64,000 bases of DNA from CAVTTH01 sp963737545. GTDB lineage: Bacteria; Verrucomicrobiota; Verrucomicrobiia; Chthoniobacterales; UBA10450. The DNA is taken from positions 1,550,001 through 1,614,000 of the forward strand of contig CAVTTH010000003.1 of NCBI GenBank assembly GCA_963737545.1, written 5' to 3'. This document shows, in pieces, positions 26,006-34,669 of the stretch (position 1 is the stretch's first letter; every line of letters starts with the position of its first letter). The position numbers and the translations under genes were made by a program. Under the pieces are notes generated by a model. The model made no database searches and was not told the origin of the DNA. It saw only the letters and a list, made by a program, of their open reading frames with translations.

Positions 26006-27004
26006 TTACAGAAGCTCGGCGATCTGGATCGCGTTGAGAGCCGCGCCCTTCAGCAATTGATCGCCAGAAACCCAGAACGCGAGGCCATTGTCAAAAGCCA
26101 AATCGAGCCGTACTCGCCCGACCTGGCAATTGTCCCGACCCGCGACGTAGAGAGGCATGGGATATCGGTGCGCATGCGGTTCATCGACCAGCTCCACGCC
26201 AGGCGCCTTCGCCAGGACTTCACGCGCGCGATCGAGTGAAACGGGGCGTTCGAATTCGGCGCTCATCGCGACCGAGTGTGCGCGATAGACCGGAACACGC
26301 ACACAGGTCACCGAAGCGCGAAAATCAGGCAGATGCATGATCCGGCGTCCTTCGTTCTGCATTTTCATTTCCTCTCTAGTGTGGCCGTCTTCGCGAAACG
26401 AGTCGACATGCGGCAGGACGTTGAAAGCGATCGGATGCGGATAAACCTCAGCAACCATCGGCTGTCCGTTTGCCGATGCCTCCGACTGGCGCTGCAATTC
26501 GGTGATTGCGCGCGCGCCGCTGCCCGAGACTGCCTGATAACTAGCCGCGAACACTCGGCGGACACCAAAAGCGCGATGCAACGGATAAAGCGCCATCAAG
26601 GCCACGGCGGTCGTGCAATTTGGATTCGCAATAAGGCCCCGATGCTTCTTCACATCCGGGCCGTTGATTTCCGGGATGACAAGCGGCACGTCGGGTTCCA
26701 TCCGAAAGACCGACGAATTGTCGATGACGATTGCGCCTGCTGCGCGAGCAATCGGAACGAAGCGGCGCGAAATTTCTCCGCCCGCGCTGAAGAACGCGAG
26801 GTCGACTTCGCTGAAGGACGTTTCGTTAAGCTCCTCAATGTCGATCTTTCGTCCGCCATATTCCATCGTCCGCCCAAGGGACCGCGAAGAAGCCAGGGTC
26901 CGTAGGCGGGCCACCGGAAAATTGCGCCGTTCGAGGACCTTCAACAACTCCACGCCGACCGCACCGGTGGCACCAACGATCGCGACGTGATAACCTTTTT
27001 TCAT
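26006..27004 (-). CDS. asd: Aspartate-semialdehyde dehydrogenase
   Basis: The enzyme reduces aspartyl phosphate to aspartate semialdehyde, the branch point to lysine/diaminopimelate, threonine and methionine. From ATG 27004 the 332-residue product has the NADP-binding VAIVGATGAVGVELL, active-site Cys130 in NPNCTT, SYQAVSGSGARAI and a HTREEMKM segment. The frame is open upstream, but the Rossmann motif starts right after this ATG. It diverges from the L,D-transpeptidase gene at 27037. thrC, which uses the same pathway, is elsewhere in the window. Confidence 0.95.
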   Translation of the reverse strand: MKKGYHVAIVGATGAVGVELLKVLERRNFPVARLRTLASSRSLGRTMEYGGRKIDIEELNETSFSEVDLAFFSAGGEISRRFVPIARAAGAIVIDNSSVFRMEPDVPLVIPEINGPDVKKHRGLIANPNCTTAVALMALYPLHRAFGVRRVFAASYQAVSGSGARAITELQRQSEASANGQPMVAEVYPHPIAFNVLPHVDSFREDGHTREEMKMQNEGRRIMHLPDFRASVTCVRVPVYRAHSVAMSAEFERPVSLDRAREVLAKAPGVELVDEPHAHRYPMPLYVAGRDNCQVGRVRLDLAFDNGLAFWVSGDQLLKGAALNAIQIAELL

Positions 27005-27036
27005 TCGCAGGCGAAGTGTAACGTTCAGGTATCGCG

Positions 27037-27498
27037 ATGCAAACCGGTCCGAAGAGTATCCATATTTCTGTTCGTGATCAGCGATTGACGCTGAAATCCG
27101 GCGAGCGATCGGTGCGCACCTATCCGGTTTCCACATCACGTTTCGGCCTGGGATCGGAGGAGGGCAGCCTGAAAACGCCACTCGGCCAGTTTTGCGTTGC
27201 CGAAAAATTCGGGACCGGTGCGCCCGTAGGCACGGTCTTCAAGAATCGCGAACCGGTCGGTCTTCAGGTCGAGCATCCGCCGGAGGATGATCTGGTTCTC
27301 TCGCGCATCCTCTGGCTCGATGGCGTCGAGGCCCACAATGCGAATACGCGCGATCGTTTCATTTACATTCACGGCACCAACCACGAACAGGAAATTGGGA
27401 AACCGGCCAGTCACGGCTGCGTTCGAATGAAAAATGCCGATCTCGTTGAACTTTTCGATTTGATTGAGCCCGGCACGCCGGTCCTGATTGAGGCGTGA
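27037..27498 (+). CDS. L,D-transpeptidase (YkuD domain), short, no signal peptide
   Basis: YkuD enzymes cross-link peptidoglycan or attach proteins to it. The 153-residue product is essentially one catalytic domain with His112 in IHGTN and Cys128 in SHGCVRM, plus TPLGQFCV. No signal peptide is visible, which is odd for a periplasmic enzyme; the start could be misplaced, but the ATG at 27037 is the only one close to the domain. Confidence 0.88.
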   Translation: MQTGPKSIHISVRDQRLTLKSGERSVRTYPVSTSRFGLGSEEGSLKTPLGQFCVAEKFGTGAPVGTVFKNREPVGLQVEHPPEDDLVLSRILWLDGVEAHNANTRDRFIYIHGTNHEQEIGKPASHGCVRMKNADLVELFDLIEPGTPVLIEA

Positions 27499-27604
27499 AG
27501 CTCCCTTTTTTTACTCTGAAAAAAGTCGAGAAAAGCGTTGCGTCGATCCACTTCCGCGAATAAAAGACGGCAGCAACCAGCTCGGAAAGGAGGCGAAGTA
27601 TAAA

Positions 27605-27721
27605 TTGAAAATTATCAAAGCGATCATGATCGTGGCTGTAGCGGTCAGTGCCCTGAGTTTAGGTGCCTGCGCGCAAAAAAAGGAGACGCCGGCTCCAGCT
27701 CCCGCGACCTATTCGAAGTAA
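27605..27721 (+). CDS. Small predicted lipoprotein (38 residues)
   Basis: A strong Shine-Dalgarno sequence GGAAAGGAGG (27584-27593) lies 11 bases before a TTG at 27605, which decides this start over the in-frame ATG at 27626. The peptide has a hydrophobic segment ending in the lipobox LGAC (Cys22), then 16 residues rich in Lys, Pro and Ala. It resembles entericidin-like mini-lipoproteins only in its size and form; no family is assigned. A strong terminator follows the stop. Confidence 0.65.
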   Translation: MKIIKAIMIVAVAVSALSLGACAQKKETPAPAPATYSK

Positions 27722-27747
27722 GCTTGCGTCTGCGAATAGCTTTAACC

Positions 27748-27782
27748 AAAAGGCCAGGTCGTTTTGTCGGCCTGGCCTTTTT
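27748..27782 (+). terminator. Intrinsic terminator after the small lipoprotein gene
   Basis: AAAAGGCCAGG (27748-27758) pairs with CCTGGCCTTTTT (27771-27782) around a 12-base loop. This is a strong GC stem with flanking A and T runs, so it may work in both directions. Confidence 0.85.
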
Positions 27783-27835
27783 CCTGTCCGAGGAATGTGG
27801 CTGCCACTCTTCCATTTCGCCAAGTTGCTAATAAG

Positions 27836-29356
27836 ATGCGGAGGATGCAGCTGATTGGCCAACCGTTGTCGCTTTCAGAAATCGCTGAGGTGGCGCTTGG
27901 CCGGATACGGGTCGAGGTTGGACCTTCGGTTCACGGGCGGGTTCAGGCGTCGCGCAACGTCATCGAAGAGATTGTCGCGCGAAGCGGAACGGTTTACGGA
28001 GTCAGCACTGGCTTCGGCAAGTTGTCCGATATCCGAATCGCGGCGGGAGAGCTACGCCACCTGCAATTGAATCTCGTTCGGAGTCACGCTTGCGGTGTCG
28101 GCCAGCCGCTTTCCGAACCCGAAGTACGCGCCATGATGTTGTTGCGCGCGAACGTTCTCGCGCTCGGTTTCAGCGGCATCAGGATCGAGGTGATCGAGCT
28201 GCTCGTGGAAATGCTCAATCGTGGCGTGCATCCGGTGATTCCGGAGAAAGGCTCGGTCGGGGCGAGCGGAGATCTCGCGCCGTTGGCTCATCTTGCTTTG
28301 ACGTTGATCGGAGAAGGGGAGGCATTTTACAAGGGCGAACGAATGGCCAGCAGCGATGCGTTGCGGAGCGCCGGTCTTGAACCCGTCACACTCGAAGCGA
28401 AAGAGGGTCTCGCGCTTTTGAACGGAACGCAGGCGATGCATTCAGTGGGCGGGCTGGCGCTCTTTCGCGCGAAACGTTTGTCACGTGTGGCCGACGTGGC
28501 TGGGGCAATGACCCTGGAGGCACTCAAGGGTACGCCGGCCGCGTTCGACGAGCGAATTCAAAACGCGCGTCCGCATCCCGGGCAACAGGCGGTGGCCGCA
28601 CATCTGCTTGAGCTTTTGCGGGGGAGCGAGATTCGTCAATCCCACCTGCAGGATGATCCGCGCGTGCAGGACGCCTATAGTCTCCGCTGCATGCCGCAAG
28701 TCCACGGCGCGGTGCGCGGAGCTCTGGCCCACTGCGAAGAAGTGATGCGCGTGGAATCCGCATCGGCGACGGATAATCCGCTCGTTTTTGCCGAAAGCGG
28801 TGACGTGATTTCCGGCGGTAACTTTCATGGTGCGCCTCTCGCGTTCGCGCTCGATTACGCGGCAATCGCCATCACCGATCTCATGAGCATCAGCGAGCGT
28901 CGGACCGATCGTCTGGTTAACCCGGATTCGAACGAAGGATTGCCGCCTTTTCTGGCGCGCCGGCCGGGAATCGAATCCGGATTCATGATCGCGCACGTCG
29001 CCGCGGCAGCGCTGTTAAGTGAAGCGAAAGTGCTGGCGCATCCTGCCAGCGTCGACAGCGTGCCGACTTCGGGCGGCAAAGAAGACCACGTCTCGATGGG
29101 AATGACGGGCGCGCTGAAATTGCGGACGATTGTTGACAATGCCGAGCATGCGATCGCCATCGAATTGCTAACGGCGGCGGAAGGGTTGGAACATCGGCGG
29201 CCGCTGAAAGCTGGTGTTGGAGTCGAACATGCTTTCGAGCTTCTGCGGTCCATTTCACCTGCCGTCACAGAGGATCGGGCCCTGTCTGGCGACATCGCGC
29301 GAGTTGCGCAGGCAATTCGAGAAGGGAAGTTCGATAGCGAGAGCGAAAACTTATGA
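27836..29356 (+). CDS. hutH: Histidine ammonia-lyase
   Basis: HutH deaminates L-histidine to urocanate, the first step of histidine breakdown. The MIO prosthetic group forms from Ala143-Ser144-Gly145 in GSVGASGDLAPLAH; YGVSTGFGKL, the QDAYSLRCMPQVHG region and a C-terminal helical region complete the family pattern. ATG 27836 gives 506 residues; ATG 27845 is also possible. Its stop overlaps the hutU start, the head of the hutH-hutU-hutG run. Confidence 0.96.
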   Translation: MRRMQLIGQPLSLSEIAEVALGRIRVEVGPSVHGRVQASRNVIEEIVARSGTVYGVSTGFGKLSDIRIAAGELRHLQLNLVRSHACGVGQPLSEPEVRAMMLLRANVLALGFSGIRIEVIELLVEMLNRGVHPVIPEKGSVGASGDLAPLAHLALTLIGEGEAFYKGERMASSDALRSAGLEPVTLEAKEGLALLNGTQAMHSVGGLALFRAKRLSRVADVAGAMTLEALKGTPAAFDERIQNARPHPGQQAVAAHLLELLRGSEIRQSHLQDDPRVQDAYSLRCMPQVHGAVRGALAHCEEVMRVESASATDNPLVFAESGDVISGGNFHGAPLAFALDYAAIAITDLMSISERRTDRLVNPDSNEGLPPFLARRPGIESGFMIAHVAAAALLSEAKVLAHPASVDSVPTSGGKEDHVSMGMTGALKLRTIVDNAEHAIAIELLTAAEGLEHRRPLKAGVGVEHAFELLRSISPAVTEDRALSGDIARVAQAIREGKFDSESENL

Positions 29357-31020
29357 GTTCAAGTCGAGTCGTGCGCGCGCCGCGCGGGAATCAGCTCAGT
29401 TGCAAAGGCTGGCACCAGGAAGCTGCGATGCGAATGTTGATGAACAATCTTGATCCGGATGTGGCCGAGAATCCCGGCAAGCTGATTGTTTACGGCGGAA
29501 CAGGCCGGGCCGCCCGCAGTTGGGAAGCGTTCGATGCGATTGTCCGTTCGCTGCAGGAGCTGGAAAACGACGAAACGCTACTCATGCAATCGGGCAAGCC
29601 GGTCGGCGTTTTCAAAACTCATGAGGAAGCGCCGCGAGTGCTGATCGCGAATTCAAACCTTGTCGGTCAATGGTCGAACTACGCGGAATTCAACAAACTC
29701 GAGCAACTTGGCCTAACGATGTATGGCCAGATGACAGCGGGCTCGTGGATTTATATCGGCAGCCAGGGCATTGTCCAGGGAACGTTCGAAACTTTCGCCG
29801 AGGCCGGGCGCCGGCATTTCGGCGGGACACTGGAAGGAAAGTTTGTCGTTAGCGGTGGACTGGGCGGAATGGGCGGCGCGCAACCGCTCGCGGCCACGAT
29901 GAATGGCGCACTTTTTCTCGGCGTCGAGGTCGATCGGACGCGAATCGAGAAGCGATTGCAGAGCGGCTATTGCGATGCAATCGCGGCTTCACTCGATGAA
30001 GCGCTGGCGTTGATCGATGCAGCGCGGAAAAAGAAGCAGGCCCTATCGGTCGGGCTGGTCGGAAACTGCGCCGACGTTTTACCGGAGATGGTGAAACGAG
30101 GCGTGGTTCCCGATGTCCTGACCGATCAAACCAGTGCGCACGATGCGCTCAACGGCTATGTCCCAAACGGAATGACGCTCGCGGAGGCGTTGCAGTTGCG
30201 CGCCAGAAATCCAGATGAATACATCGCACAATCAATGCGATCGATGGCGGTGCACGTCGAGGCGATGCTCGATTTGCAAAAGCGTGGCGCGGTGACATTC
30301 GATTACGGAAACAACATTCGGACGCAGGCAAAAAAGGCGGGCGTCGAAAAGGCATTCGACATTCCCGGGTTCGTTCCGGAATACATCCGTCCGCTGTTTT
30401 GTGAAGGGAAGGGCCCGTTTCGGTGGGTCGCGCTGAGCGGCGATCCGAGCGACATCGCGCGGACCGATCGCCTTGCGCTCGCACTTTTTCCGACGAACAA
30501 GACTCTCGCGCGGTGGATAAAACTCGCGAAAGAGCGCATCCAGTTTCAAGGATTGCCGGCGCGGATTTGCTGGCTCGGCTATGGCGAGCGCGCCGAATTC
30601 GGAGTCGCCATCAACGAACTCGTTGGGCGCGGCGAGATCAAAGCGCCGATCGTGATCGGGCGTGATCATCTCGACACTGGGTCGGTCGCATCACCGTATC
30701 GTGAGACGGAGGGGATGCTCGATGGCAGTGACGCGATTGCCGATTGGGCGCTGCTCAACGCTCTGATCAACACCGCGGCGGGCGCGTCGTGGATTTCAAT
30801 TCACAATGGCGGCGGTGTCGGCATCGGATATTCGCAGCATGCCGGGATGGTGGTAGTGGCAGACGGCAGTGATGGCGCGAAACGACGTTTGGAACGGGTA
30901 CTGACGAGCGATCCTGGAATGGGAGTAATCCGGCACGCTGATGCCGGTTATTCCGCAGCCATCGGCTTCGCAAAGGCGCACGAGATTAAGATTCCGATGG
31001 AACCGAAGGCGCGAGATTGA
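29353..31020 (+). CDS. hutU: Urocanate hydratase
   Basis: HutU converts urocanate to imidazolone propionate using a tightly bound NAD. The 555-residue product has the family's usual length with GKLIVYGGTGRAARSW, the Gly-rich GGLGGMGGAQPLA, DQTSAHDALNGYVP and SIHNGGGVGIGYSQHAG. It overlaps hutH (ATGA) and hutG (TTGA), so translation is probably coupled. Confidence 0.97.
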   Translation: MSSSRVVRAPRGNQLSCKGWHQEAAMRMLMNNLDPDVAENPGKLIVYGGTGRAARSWEAFDAIVRSLQELENDETLLMQSGKPVGVFKTHEEAPRVLIANSNLVGQWSNYAEFNKLEQLGLTMYGQMTAGSWIYIGSQGIVQGTFETFAEAGRRHFGGTLEGKFVVSGGLGGMGGAQPLAATMNGALFLGVEVDRTRIEKRLQSGYCDAIAASLDEALALIDAARKKKQALSVGLVGNCADVLPEMVKRGVVPDVLTDQTSAHDALNGYVPNGMTLAEALQLRARNPDEYIAQSMRSMAVHVEAMLDLQKRGAVTFDYGNNIRTQAKKAGVEKAFDIPGFVPEYIRPLFCEGKGPFRWVALSGDPSDIARTDRLALALFPTNKTLARWIKLAKERIQFQGLPARICWLGYGERAEFGVAINELVGRGEIKAPIVIGRDHLDTGSVASPYRETEGMLDGSDAIADWALLNALINTAAGASWISIHNGGGVGIGYSQHAGMVVVADGSDGAKRRLERVLTSDPGMGVIRHADAGYSAAIGFAKAHEIKIPMEPKARD

Positions 31021-31931
31021 GCGCGGAAGATCCAAATTGGCCGCGCGCTTCTCAGTGGCTGGCCGGCAATTCGCAAGCGTCGGGCGATCAATCAATCGCG
31101 ATCGTTGGCGTGCCGATGAACCATTCTATCACGCCGGGACATTGCGAGCTGGCGCCGGCAGCAATTCGAAAGGCGCTTAAACGCTATAGTCTCTACGATT
31201 CCGATGCGGGAGTTAATCTTGAACTCTTTCGGACAAGAGACTGCGGCGACTTTGATTTCGCACGTAAGACTCCCGAGGTGGCTTTCGATCGCCTGGTCAA
31301 ATTTATCGCCGACGCTACGGCTGATAGTACCGCTGCTATTTTACTTGGGGGCGACAACGGAATTACCCGACCCGGCATGCATGCCATGGAGCTGGATCTG
31401 CGGGATTGCGGGCTGCTCACGTTCGATGCGCATCACGATCTTCGTGATCTGGAGCACGGGCTAACGGATGGAAATCCGATTCGCGCGCTTCTCGAAGATG
31501 GATTGCCCGGAAGGAACATCATTCAGATCGGGATTCAACCGTTTGCAAATTCCCCGGCCTATGCGGCGGTAGCTCGCGAGGCGGGAATCGCCGTGGTCAC
31601 GGCGGATCAAGTTTATGCACAGGGGATCGATGCAGTGGTGCAAAATGCTCTTGAGTATTTGGCCTTGAAGAGAAAAGCGACCTACGTCGATCTCGATATG
31701 GATGTGCTCGATCGAGCATTTGCACCTGCGTGTCCGGGGTCGCGGCCCGGCGGGCTCCAGCCCTGGATGCTGCGCCGGGCCGCCCATCTTTGCGGGCGAC
31801 ATCGGAGTGTGCGGATGATGGACATTGTGGAAATTGATCCGACGAAAGATGTGGCCGATGTGACCTGTCTGGCGGCGGCTTCATTTCTCCTGGCATTCGC
31901 ATCTGGAGTCGCCAGCCAGGCGGAAGTCTGA
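31017..31931 (+). CDS. hutG: Formimidoylglutamase, arginase/agmatinase family
   Basis: The protein belongs to the arginase fold, with the binuclear manganese ligands in GGDNG, TFDAHHDLRD and DLDMDVLDRAF, and the C-terminal DIVEIDPTKD. Its position overlapping hutU points to formiminoglutamate as substrate, giving glutamate and formamide. The start is TTG 31017, overlapping the hutU stop. Length is 304 residues. Agmatinase or another ureohydrolase activity cannot be ruled out from sequence alone. Confidence 0.85.
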   Translation: MSAEDPNWPRASQWLAGNSQASGDQSIAIVGVPMNHSITPGHCELAPAAIRKALKRYSLYDSDAGVNLELFRTRDCGDFDFARKTPEVAFDRLVKFIADATADSTAAILLGGDNGITRPGMHAMELDLRDCGLLTFDAHHDLRDLEHGLTDGNPIRALLEDGLPGRNIIQIGIQPFANSPAYAAVAREAGIAVVTADQVYAQGIDAVVQNALEYLALKRKATYVDLDMDVLDRAFAPACPGSRPGGLQPWMLRRAAHLCGRHRSVRMMDIVEIDPTKDVADVTCLAAASFLLAFASGVASQAEV

Positions 31932-31979
31932 GGATGCTCGCGATCCTTCCGGTTTCGCGGTAAAATCAGCGTTTTCATT

Positions 31980-33665
31980 ATGCAAAAACTCATTGAATGC
32001 GTGCCCAATTTCTCGGAGGGCCGCGACCTGGATATCATCCGGCAGATCACCGACGCGATCGAATCGGTCGAAGGAGTTTCCCTGCTCAACGTCGATCCGG
32101 GTGCGACCACCAACCGCACCGTAGTTACCTTTGCCGGCAGTCCTGACGCCGCGGTGGAGGCTGCGTTCCGAGGAATTCAAAAGGCTGCGGAACTCATCGA
32201 CATGGCCAAACACAGCGGTGCGCATCCTCGCATGGGCGCGACCGATGTGTGTCCATTTATTCCGGTGAGCAACGTAAGTTGGGAAGAAGCGATCGCTTGT
32301 GCAAACCAGCTCGGGAAGCGCGTCGGTCAAGAACTCAAGATTCCCGTGTATCTTTACGAGAAGGCCGCGAAAGATCAGTCCCGCTCGAATCTCTCTATCA
32401 TTCGTGCCGGAGAATACGAAGGGTTCTTCGAGAAAATTAAGGAGCCTGAGTGGAAGCCAGATTTCGGGCCTTCGGTTTTCAACGAAAAGTCAGGCGCAAC
32501 GGTCATTGGCGCGCGGGAATTTTTGGTCGCCTATAATGTGAATCTCAATACCAAAGCAGTGCGCCGGGCCAACTCGGTTGCGTTTGATGTGAGAGAAAAC
32601 GGGCGGGTCAAAACCGACGATGGCACGCCTAACGGAAAGCCGGTTCTCGATGCCAAAGGGGAGCCTGTTCGTGTTCCCGGATTGTTGAAACATGTCAAAG
32701 CCATCGGGTGGTACGTGGAAGAATATGGAATCGCCCAGGTCTCCATGAACCTGACCAACCTTGAGGAAACGCCCTTACATACTGCGTTCGATGTCTGCGC
32801 CGACGCGGCCGCCAAACGTGGCCTGCGTGTGACGGGATCGGAAGTCGTGGGCATGCTTCCCAAAAAATGTCTGGTCGAGGCGGGAAAATATTTCCTGCGC
32901 AAACAAAAATGGTCGGAAGGCGCCTCGGAAGAAGAGCTCATTGATATTGCCATTCGATCGATGGGATTGAGCGAGTTAAGACCATTCGATCCGAAGGAGA
33001 AAATCATAGAGTCCAAGATGGGATCCGTTTCAGGAAAATCGCTCGTGAAAATGAACCTGCGTCAGTTCTGCAATGAAACACTGAGCGATTCTCCCGCGCC
33101 GGGTGGTGGGTCTGTTGCCGCGCTGATGGGCGCGCTGGGTGTTTCCCTTGGCGGAATGGTCGCTAATCTGTCCGCCGGGAAACGGGGTTGGGACGACAAG
33201 CTCGATTACTTTAGCGATTGGGCGGTGAAGGCGCAGCAGTTGAAGGACGAATTACTCTTTCTCGTCGACGAAGATACCGCTGCCTTCAACAAGGTGATGG
33301 ATGCATTTGCTCTGCCGAAGGAGTCGACAAAAGAAAAGGCGGCGCGTTCGGCAGCCATACAGGCAGCCAACAAATATGCGGCAGAAATTCCGCTGAGGGT
33401 GATGCAGACAGCATTCAAGTCCTATCAAATTCTCGACGAAATGGCGGCGCAAGGTAATCCCGCCTCGATATCAGACGTCGGCGTTGGCCTTCTTGCGGTG
33501 CGCGCCTGTATCGACGGTGCAGCCATGAACGTGAGGATCAATTTAGGCGGTCTGAAGGATGAAAAGCTAAAATCAAGGCTTCGTGAAAAAGTCGAGCAGA
33601 TCAGTGCGGAATCGGAATCGCAATTCAAGGCCGCCAGCCAGATCGTGGAAAACAAGATGGGCTAA
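31980..33665 (+). CDS. ftcD: Bifunctional glutamate formimidoyltransferase / formimidoyl-THF cyclodeaminase
   Basis: The product (561 residues) has the same two-part form as the animal enzyme. Residues 1-325 are the formiminotransferase domain (ECVPNFSEGRDLD, SVEGVSLLNVDPG, HSGAHPRMGATDVCPF). Residues 350-561 are the cyclodeaminase domain (LRQFCNETLSDSPAPGGGS, ANLSAGKRG). It moves the formimino group to tetrahydrofolate and releases ammonia. Together with hutG it gives this cluster two ways to use formiminoglutamate. Confidence 0.95.
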   Translation: MQKLIECVPNFSEGRDLDIIRQITDAIESVEGVSLLNVDPGATTNRTVVTFAGSPDAAVEAAFRGIQKAAELIDMAKHSGAHPRMGATDVCPFIPVSNVSWEEAIACANQLGKRVGQELKIPVYLYEKAAKDQSRSNLSIIRAGEYEGFFEKIKEPEWKPDFGPSVFNEKSGATVIGAREFLVAYNVNLNTKAVRRANSVAFDVRENGRVKTDDGTPNGKPVLDAKGEPVRVPGLLKHVKAIGWYVEEYGIAQVSMNLTNLEETPLHTAFDVCADAAAKRGLRVTGSEVVGMLPKKCLVEAGKYFLRKQKWSEGASEEELIDIAIRSMGLSELRPFDPKEKIIESKMGSVSGKSLVKMNLRQFCNETLSDSPAPGGGSVAALMGALGVSLGGMVANLSAGKRGWDDKLDYFSDWAVKAQQLKDELLFLVDEDTAAFNKVMDAFALPKESTKEKAARSAAIQAANKYAAEIPLRVMQTAFKSYQILDEMAAQGNPASISDVGVGLLAVRACIDGAAMNVRINLGGLKDEKLKSRLREKVEQISAESESQFKAASQIVENKMG

Positions 33666-33768
33666 GGAAAGGCGGACGTGCTCTCCGTCTGCTTCGCAAA
33701 GCAGAGGGGAATTGCGGCGCATAGCCAAGGCAGTTGCCGATTGCAGCGCAGTGCAATATTATTCAACC

Positions 33769-33990
33769 ATGGCCACAGCTGACGAAGTGGAGAAGCTCGC
33801 GCTCGACTTAGCGGAGAGGGAGCGAGCCATTCTCGCCGCTCACCTGCTGAAATCACTTCCTGCTGTTCTTGATGATGCCGACGAGGGAATGGCTGAGGCG
33901 CTACAGGGCGATAAAGATTTGGATACAAATCCGACGCTGGGGATTTCGCTCGAACAACTGGAGCAGCAAATTCAGCAGCGCCGCGCGTAA
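33769..33990 (+). CDS. Addiction-module antitoxin (PF09720-like)
   Basis: From ATG 33769 the 73-residue product has the pattern EVEKLALDLAERERAILAAHLLKSL, followed by an acidic middle and ending LEQLEQQIQQRRA, matching the 'putative addiction module component' family. Its stop overlaps the ATG of the following toxin remnant (TAATG), the usual operon form for these pairs. Confidence 0.8.
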   Translation: MATADEVEKLALDLAERERAILAAHLLKSLPAVLDDADEGMAEALQGDKDLDTNPTLGISLEQLEQQIQQRRA

Positions 33991-34136
33991 TGCGGCTTGT
34001 TCTTCATCCGAAGGTTTCCTCCGATATCGCTCAGGTAATGGAGTATTACGAGCGGGTCGCAAATGCGGATCTGGCTAACGAGTTTTATGCAGAATTGCAG
34101 CAACTCATGCGAGAGGCCGCGAAGAGTTGGGAATAA
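33990..34136 (+). pseudogene. Truncated ParE/RelE-family toxin
   Basis: The frame from ATG 33990 reads MRLVLHPKVSSDIAQVMEYY, like the first half of ParE/RelE toxins of this antitoxin class, but stops at 34134 after 48 residues. Family members have about 95-100 residues with a C-terminal RFPY/HGRR-type region, which I do not see downstream in any frame. It is probably a 3'-truncated, inactive toxin at the left edge of the accessory insert. Confidence 0.65.
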
Positions 34137-34669
34137 AGTGAAATCTCAATTTAGAACATTACATATGAGTCGAACAATTTGCCATCGGGCGATCAACTGA
34201 GAAACCGACGCGATGATATCAAAAATCAAGGTGTGGATTCTCCTGCCGCCAAACACAGATGGGTTCAGAAAGTTCCTCGTAGAGAATTTTAATGGTTCCG
34301 CGTCCGAATTGGTGATGGAAGAGGGTAACGTAATGGATGCCACTGTCTGAAGCGTGGAGGTTCCGCATGGTGCCGGCGCCATCGATGTTGGGACCGGTGA
34401 AAATATTCAGAGTTTTGCAACAGCCGAGGGAGTGCAAGCCGAGGTATCTCGTCTCGAACGCAAATGGCGAGGTGAGGAATGAGTCTTCTCGTTATGTTTT
34501 CGCTCCAACGGTGTTGCTAATCAGCACTTCGGTTTCGTAATCGAAACGATTGCGCCACCCGGGTGGTGTCTTCTTTTTGAGTAGGAAAAACCGATGTGCC
34601 CGACAAAGAGAAACGGCATTTACAGGACTGGTCTCTTTTCTCCCAGGGGGAACCAACCTAAGCTGCCAC
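34137..34669 (+). other. 533-base stretch without a recognisable gene
   Basis: I see only short overlapping frames on both strands here, none with family features or a good ribosome-binding site. It is likely decayed accessory DNA between the broken toxin gene and the Sel1/trypsin gene. Confidence 0.5.

Noticed and set aside
26041..26239. Plus-strand extension of the DUF6600 region over asd
   Set aside because: It is antisense to the asd gene, whose motifs are clear on the minus strand.
34219..34437. A 72-residue minus-strand frame in the accessory gap
   Set aside because: No start signal, no recognisable family and atypical composition; probably chance or decayed DNA.
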